Shown in pieces: positions 5,359-7,274 of a stretch of DNA of 7,274 nucleotides. A program made the position numbers and the translations under genes. The first letter of the stretch is position 1, and every line of letters begins with the position of its first letter. The DNA lies in contig JAGBSR010000102.1 in NCBI GenBank assembly GCA_017631745.1, positions 1-7,274 on the forward strand. The letters are read 5' to 3'. The notes beneath the pieces were generated by a model, which made no database searches, was not told where the DNA came from, and saw nothing but the letters and a program-made list of their open reading frames with translations. Origin of the DNA: Clostridia bacterium. GTDB lineage: Bacteria > Bacillota > Clostridia > Oscillospirales > Acutalibacteraceae.

Positions 5359-6540
5359 ATGAAAATTGTTCAGATAAATGTCACCTGCGGTGTGGGCAGT
5401 ACGGGTAAAATATGCCTTGCCGTAAGTCAGCTGTTAAACGAGAGGGGAGTGGAAAACTACATCCTTTTCTCCGAAGAAGACAGCGACTACGAATATGGCA
5501 TAAAATATGCAGACAGGCTTTCAATCAAGCTCGAAGCCCTCAAGTCAAGAGTTTTCGGCAACTACGGCTTTAACTCAAAAGCCCTTACAAAAAAGCTCAT
5601 CGCAAAGCTCGACGAGATACAGCCCGACATTGTGCATCTTCACAATCTTCACGGCCACGGCTGTAATCTCGAAATGCTCTTTAACTACTTCAAAGAAAAA
5701 AATATCAGACTCTATTGGACCTTCCACGATTGTTGGGCCTTCACGGGCTATTGTCCTCACTTTGATATGGCTGGCTGTGACAAGTGGCAGACTCAGTGCG
5801 GTGATTGTCCCCAGAAGGGCGCCTACAGCTTCTTTTTCGATAAAAGCGACAAGCTCTTGAGTAAAAAGAAGGAGCTGTTCTCGGGTCTCGATTTAACAAT
5901 AATCACGCCCTCTGAGTGGCTGAAGGGTCTTGTCAAGAAGTCTTTCCTTAAGGAATATGAAGTCAGAGTAATAAACAACGGCATTGACCTTAGCGTCTTT
6001 ATGCCGAGCGAAAGCGATTTCAGAGAAAAACACGGCTTAAAAGATGAGTTCCTTATTCTCGGTGTAGCCTTTAATTGGGACGAAAGAAAGGGCATTGATG
6101 TTTTCGCAGACCTTGCAAGTACCCTGCCGAATGATTGCAGAATAGTTCTTGTGGGCACCGACGAAAACACGAGAAAGCTTCTGCCCGCAAATGTTATAAC
6201 TATCGACAGAACAGAAAATCAGACACAGCTTGCCGAAATCTATTCGGCCTGCGACCTTTTCGTCAACGCCACAAGAGAAGACACATTCCCCACAGTAAAC
6301 ATTGAATCTCTTGCCTGCGGTACTCCCGTGCTGACATTTGCTACGGGCGGCAGTACGGAAATTATCGACAGCACCTGCGGTATGGCTGTGGAAAAGAACG
6401 ATACGGATGCAATGAGAAATGCAGTGCTTGCTATAAAAGAAAGCAGACCCTTCACCGAAGAGGCCTGCCTGAAAAAATCGGCAGAGTACTGTAAGGATGA
6501 CAAGTTTAAAGAATATGCGGATATATATTTTCAGAAATAG
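5359..6540 (+). CDS. Glycosyltransferase family 4 with a cysteine-rich insert
   Basis: 393 residues. The N-terminal half has the donor/acceptor loop VTCGVGSTGKI (8-18), then DIVHLHNLHGHG (90-101) and WTFHDCWAFTG (120-130), as in many exopolysaccharide GT4 enzymes. Five cysteines follow in a short stretch: C125, C132, C140, C147 and C150, ending CGDCPQKG, which could bind a metal or form structural bonds. The second half shows NNGIDLSVF (207-215), NWDERKG (239-245) and REDTFPTVNIE, where D308-x7-E316 takes the place of the EX7E pair, a substitution also found in related families. It likely acts on the same glycan as the two genes before it, being the last gene of the operon, 4 bases after the GT2 stop and followed by a terminator. 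Substrate unknown. Confidence 0.87.
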   Translation: MKIVQINVTCGVGSTGKICLAVSQLLNERGVENYILFSEEDSDYEYGIKYADRLSIKLEALKSRVFGNYGFNSKALTKKLIAKLDEIQPDIVHLHNLHGHGCNLEMLFNYFKEKNIRLYWTFHDCWAFTGYCPHFDMAGCDKWQTQCGDCPQKGAYSFFFDKSDKLLSKKKELFSGLDLTIITPSEWLKGLVKKSFLKEYEVRVINNGIDLSVFMPSESDFREKHGLKDEFLILGVAFNWDERKGIDVFADLASTLPNDCRIVLVGTDENTRKLLPANVITIDRTENQTQLAEIYSACDLFVNATREDTFPTVNIESLACGTPVLTFATGGSTEIIDSTCGMAVEKNDTDAMRNAVLAIKESRPFTEEACLKKSAEYCKDDKFKEYADIYFQK

Positions 6541-6547
6541 CTTTAAG

Positions 6548-6579
6548 GCGGTAAGGTAAAACTTGCCGCTTTTACTTTT
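6548..6579 (+). terminator. Intrinsic terminator of the glycosyltransferase operon
   Basis: GCGGTAAG (6548-6555) pairs with CTTGCCGC (6562-6569) with one G-U pair and a 6-base loop. It is followed by a broken T-run (TTTTACTTTT, 6570-6579). It begins 7 bases after the last stop codon of the operon and separates it from dinB. Confidence 0.82.
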
Positions 6580-6588
6580 GCAAAGGTC

Positions 6589-6617
6589 TTGACAAACAGA
6601 AAGCAAAGAGCTATAAT
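6589..6617 (+). promoter_or_regulatory. Consensus sigma-A promoter of dinB
   Basis: TTGACA (6589-6594), a spacer of exactly 17 bases, and TATAAT (6612-6617): both hexamers are perfect. The predicted start is near 6624. Such a strong promoter usually needs a repressor, and a LexA box lies just downstream. Confidence 0.9.
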
Positions 6618-6628
6618 ATAGCAAGAAA

Positions 6629-6642
6629 CGAACAAATGTTCG
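6629..6642. promoter_or_regulatory. LexA (SOS) box in front of dinB
   Basis: CGAACAAATGTTCG matches the Gram-positive LexA consensus CGAACRNRYGTTYG at every position. It lies about 5-18 bases downstream of the predicted transcription start and before the ribosome binding site, so bound LexA would block initiation or early elongation. This marks dinB as a DNA-damage-induced gene. Confidence 0.92.
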
Positions 6643-6661
6643 CGAAGAAAGGACTGTGCAA

Positions 6662-7274
6662 ATGGAAAGAATTATCATACACTCGGATATGAATTCCTGC
6701 TATGCTTCCATTGAGTGCAGTCTCAATCCCGAGCTAAAGGGCAAGCCTGTGGCTGTGGGGGGCAGTGTGGAAGACAGACACGGTATAATTTTAGCCAAAA
6801 CCGCCGAGGCAAAAAAGTTCGGCGTCATCACGGGCGAGGCCATATGGCAGGCTCAGCGCAAGTGTCCGGGTCTTATTGTGGTGCCTCCTCACTTCGATAT
6901 ATACGCGAAATACTCCGCCCTTGCAAGGGACATCTACCGCCGATACACCGACAAAATCGAGCCTATGGGTCTCGACGAGGCCTGGTGTGATATAACGGGG
7001 AGTCTGTTGCTTTTCGGCAGTGTGGAAAATATCACCGACGGCATAAGAGAGGCATTTAAAAGTGAGCTTGGCATCACTGTATCTATCGGCGTGTCGTATA
7101 ATAAGATTTTCGCAAAGCTCGGCAGCGACCTTGCAGGCATCGACGAGGTTGTCACCATTACAAAGGAAAATTACAAGGACATAGTCTGGCCGCTTAGTGT
7201 AGGCAGTATTATGGGTGTTGGCAGAAACACGGCAAAGAAGCTGAAAAATTACGGCATCAGCACTGTGGGGGACC
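6662..7274 (+). CDS. dinB: DNA polymerase IV, Y-family translesion polymerase (3' end outside window)
   Basis: The first 204 residues are present. HSDMNSCYASIE (7-18) holds the metal ligand D9 and probable steric-gate Tyr14. MGLDEAWCDITGS (102-114) holds the catalytic pair D105-E106. VSIGVSYNKIFAKLGSD (140-156) is the conserved palm segment. GVGRNTAKKLKNYGI (185-199) begins the helix-hairpin-helix of the thumb. The rest of the thumb and the little-finger domain lie beyond the window. It copies damaged DNA with low fidelity. The start is supported by AAAGGA (6648-6653) 8 bases upstream. A consensus promoter and LexA box precede it, so SOS control is expected. One oddity: after GSD the usual K-K/R-P-D is replaced by AGID (158-161 region). 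UmuC-type relatives share these motifs, but the sequence fits dinB best. Confidence 0.92.
   Translation, partial: MERIIIHSDMNSCYASIECSLNPELKGKPVAVGGSVEDRHGIILAKTAEAKKFGVITGEAIWQAQRKCPGLIVVPPHFDIYAKYSALARDIYRRYTDKIEPMGLDEAWCDITGSLLLFGSVENITDGIREAFKSELGITVSIGVSYNKIFAKLGSDLAGIDEVVTITKENYKDIVWPLSVGSIMGVGRNTAKKLKNYGISTVGD

Noticed and set aside
5507..5860. 117-codon open frame on the plus strand
   Set aside because: Out-of-frame shadow of the third glycosyltransferase with a Ser/Thr-rich, family-less product.
5823..6170. 115-codon open frame on the minus strand
   Set aside because: Fully antisense to a clear GT4 gene, Ser/Leu-rich, without a recognisable motif.
6037..6678. 213-codon open frame on the minus strand
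   Set aside because: It runs antisense through the end of the third glycosyltransferase, the terminator, and the dinB promoter and start. Its protein is low-complexity hydrophobic/cysteine-rich with no family resemblance, and the plus-strand genes explain the region.

Overview
The window reads like a stretch of a Clostridia (Bacillota) chromosome, probably a gut or rumen Ruminococcaceae/Oscillospirales-type organism. Signs for this are the Gram-positive type LexA box in front of dinB, Gram-positive style promoters (TTGACA / TATAAT and extended TGn -10 elements), Shine-Dalgarno sites of the AGGAGG and AGGTGAT kind, intermediate GC with many AGA and AAG codons, and sialidase and sialate-lyase genes typical of host-glycan foragers. 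The genus cannot be fixed from sequence reading alone. No phage, transposon, CRISPR, tRNA or rRNA signal was seen, and the longest gene-free stretch is about 205 bases.

Layout. (1) Positions 2-604 are the 3' end of a large, probably exported carbohydrate-active protein: the tail of a GxGYxYP-type putative glycoside hydrolase followed by an F5/8 type C (discoidin/CBM32-like) module. (2) Positions 702-2045 carry a membrane-anchored sialidase-fold protein with three Asp boxes, preceded by an extended -10 promoter. (3) A perfect 13-bp hairpin at 2048-2083 serves as terminator between this gene and the convergent nanA-like gene (2100-3017, minus strand). (4) The 206-bp divergent intergenic region holds a good promoter for each side. 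(5) Positions 3224-6540 form a tight three-gene operon of glycosyltransferases (GT4 EpsD-like, GT2, GT4 with a cysteine-rich insert), ended by an intrinsic terminator at 6548-6579. (6) At 6589 a near-perfect sigma-A promoter with a perfect LexA box drives dinB (DNA polymerase IV), which is cut by the window edge.

How the genes fit together. The sialidase-like protein and the lyase suggest release and breakdown of sialic acid (Neu5Ac to ManNAc plus pyruvate), and the F5/8C protein suggests glycan binding or hydrolysis next door. No sialic acid transporter, nanE or nanK lies in the window, so this is at most part of a nan pathway. The glycosyltransferase operon most likely builds a surface glycan or glycolipid. 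It has no priming transferase, flippase or polymerase here, so its product is unknown. dinB is an independent SOS-regulated gene. I found no convincing wholly new system. The points most worth checking are the non-canonical sialidase active site, a 20-bp element shared by two promoters, and a palindrome overlapping the nanA -35 box.
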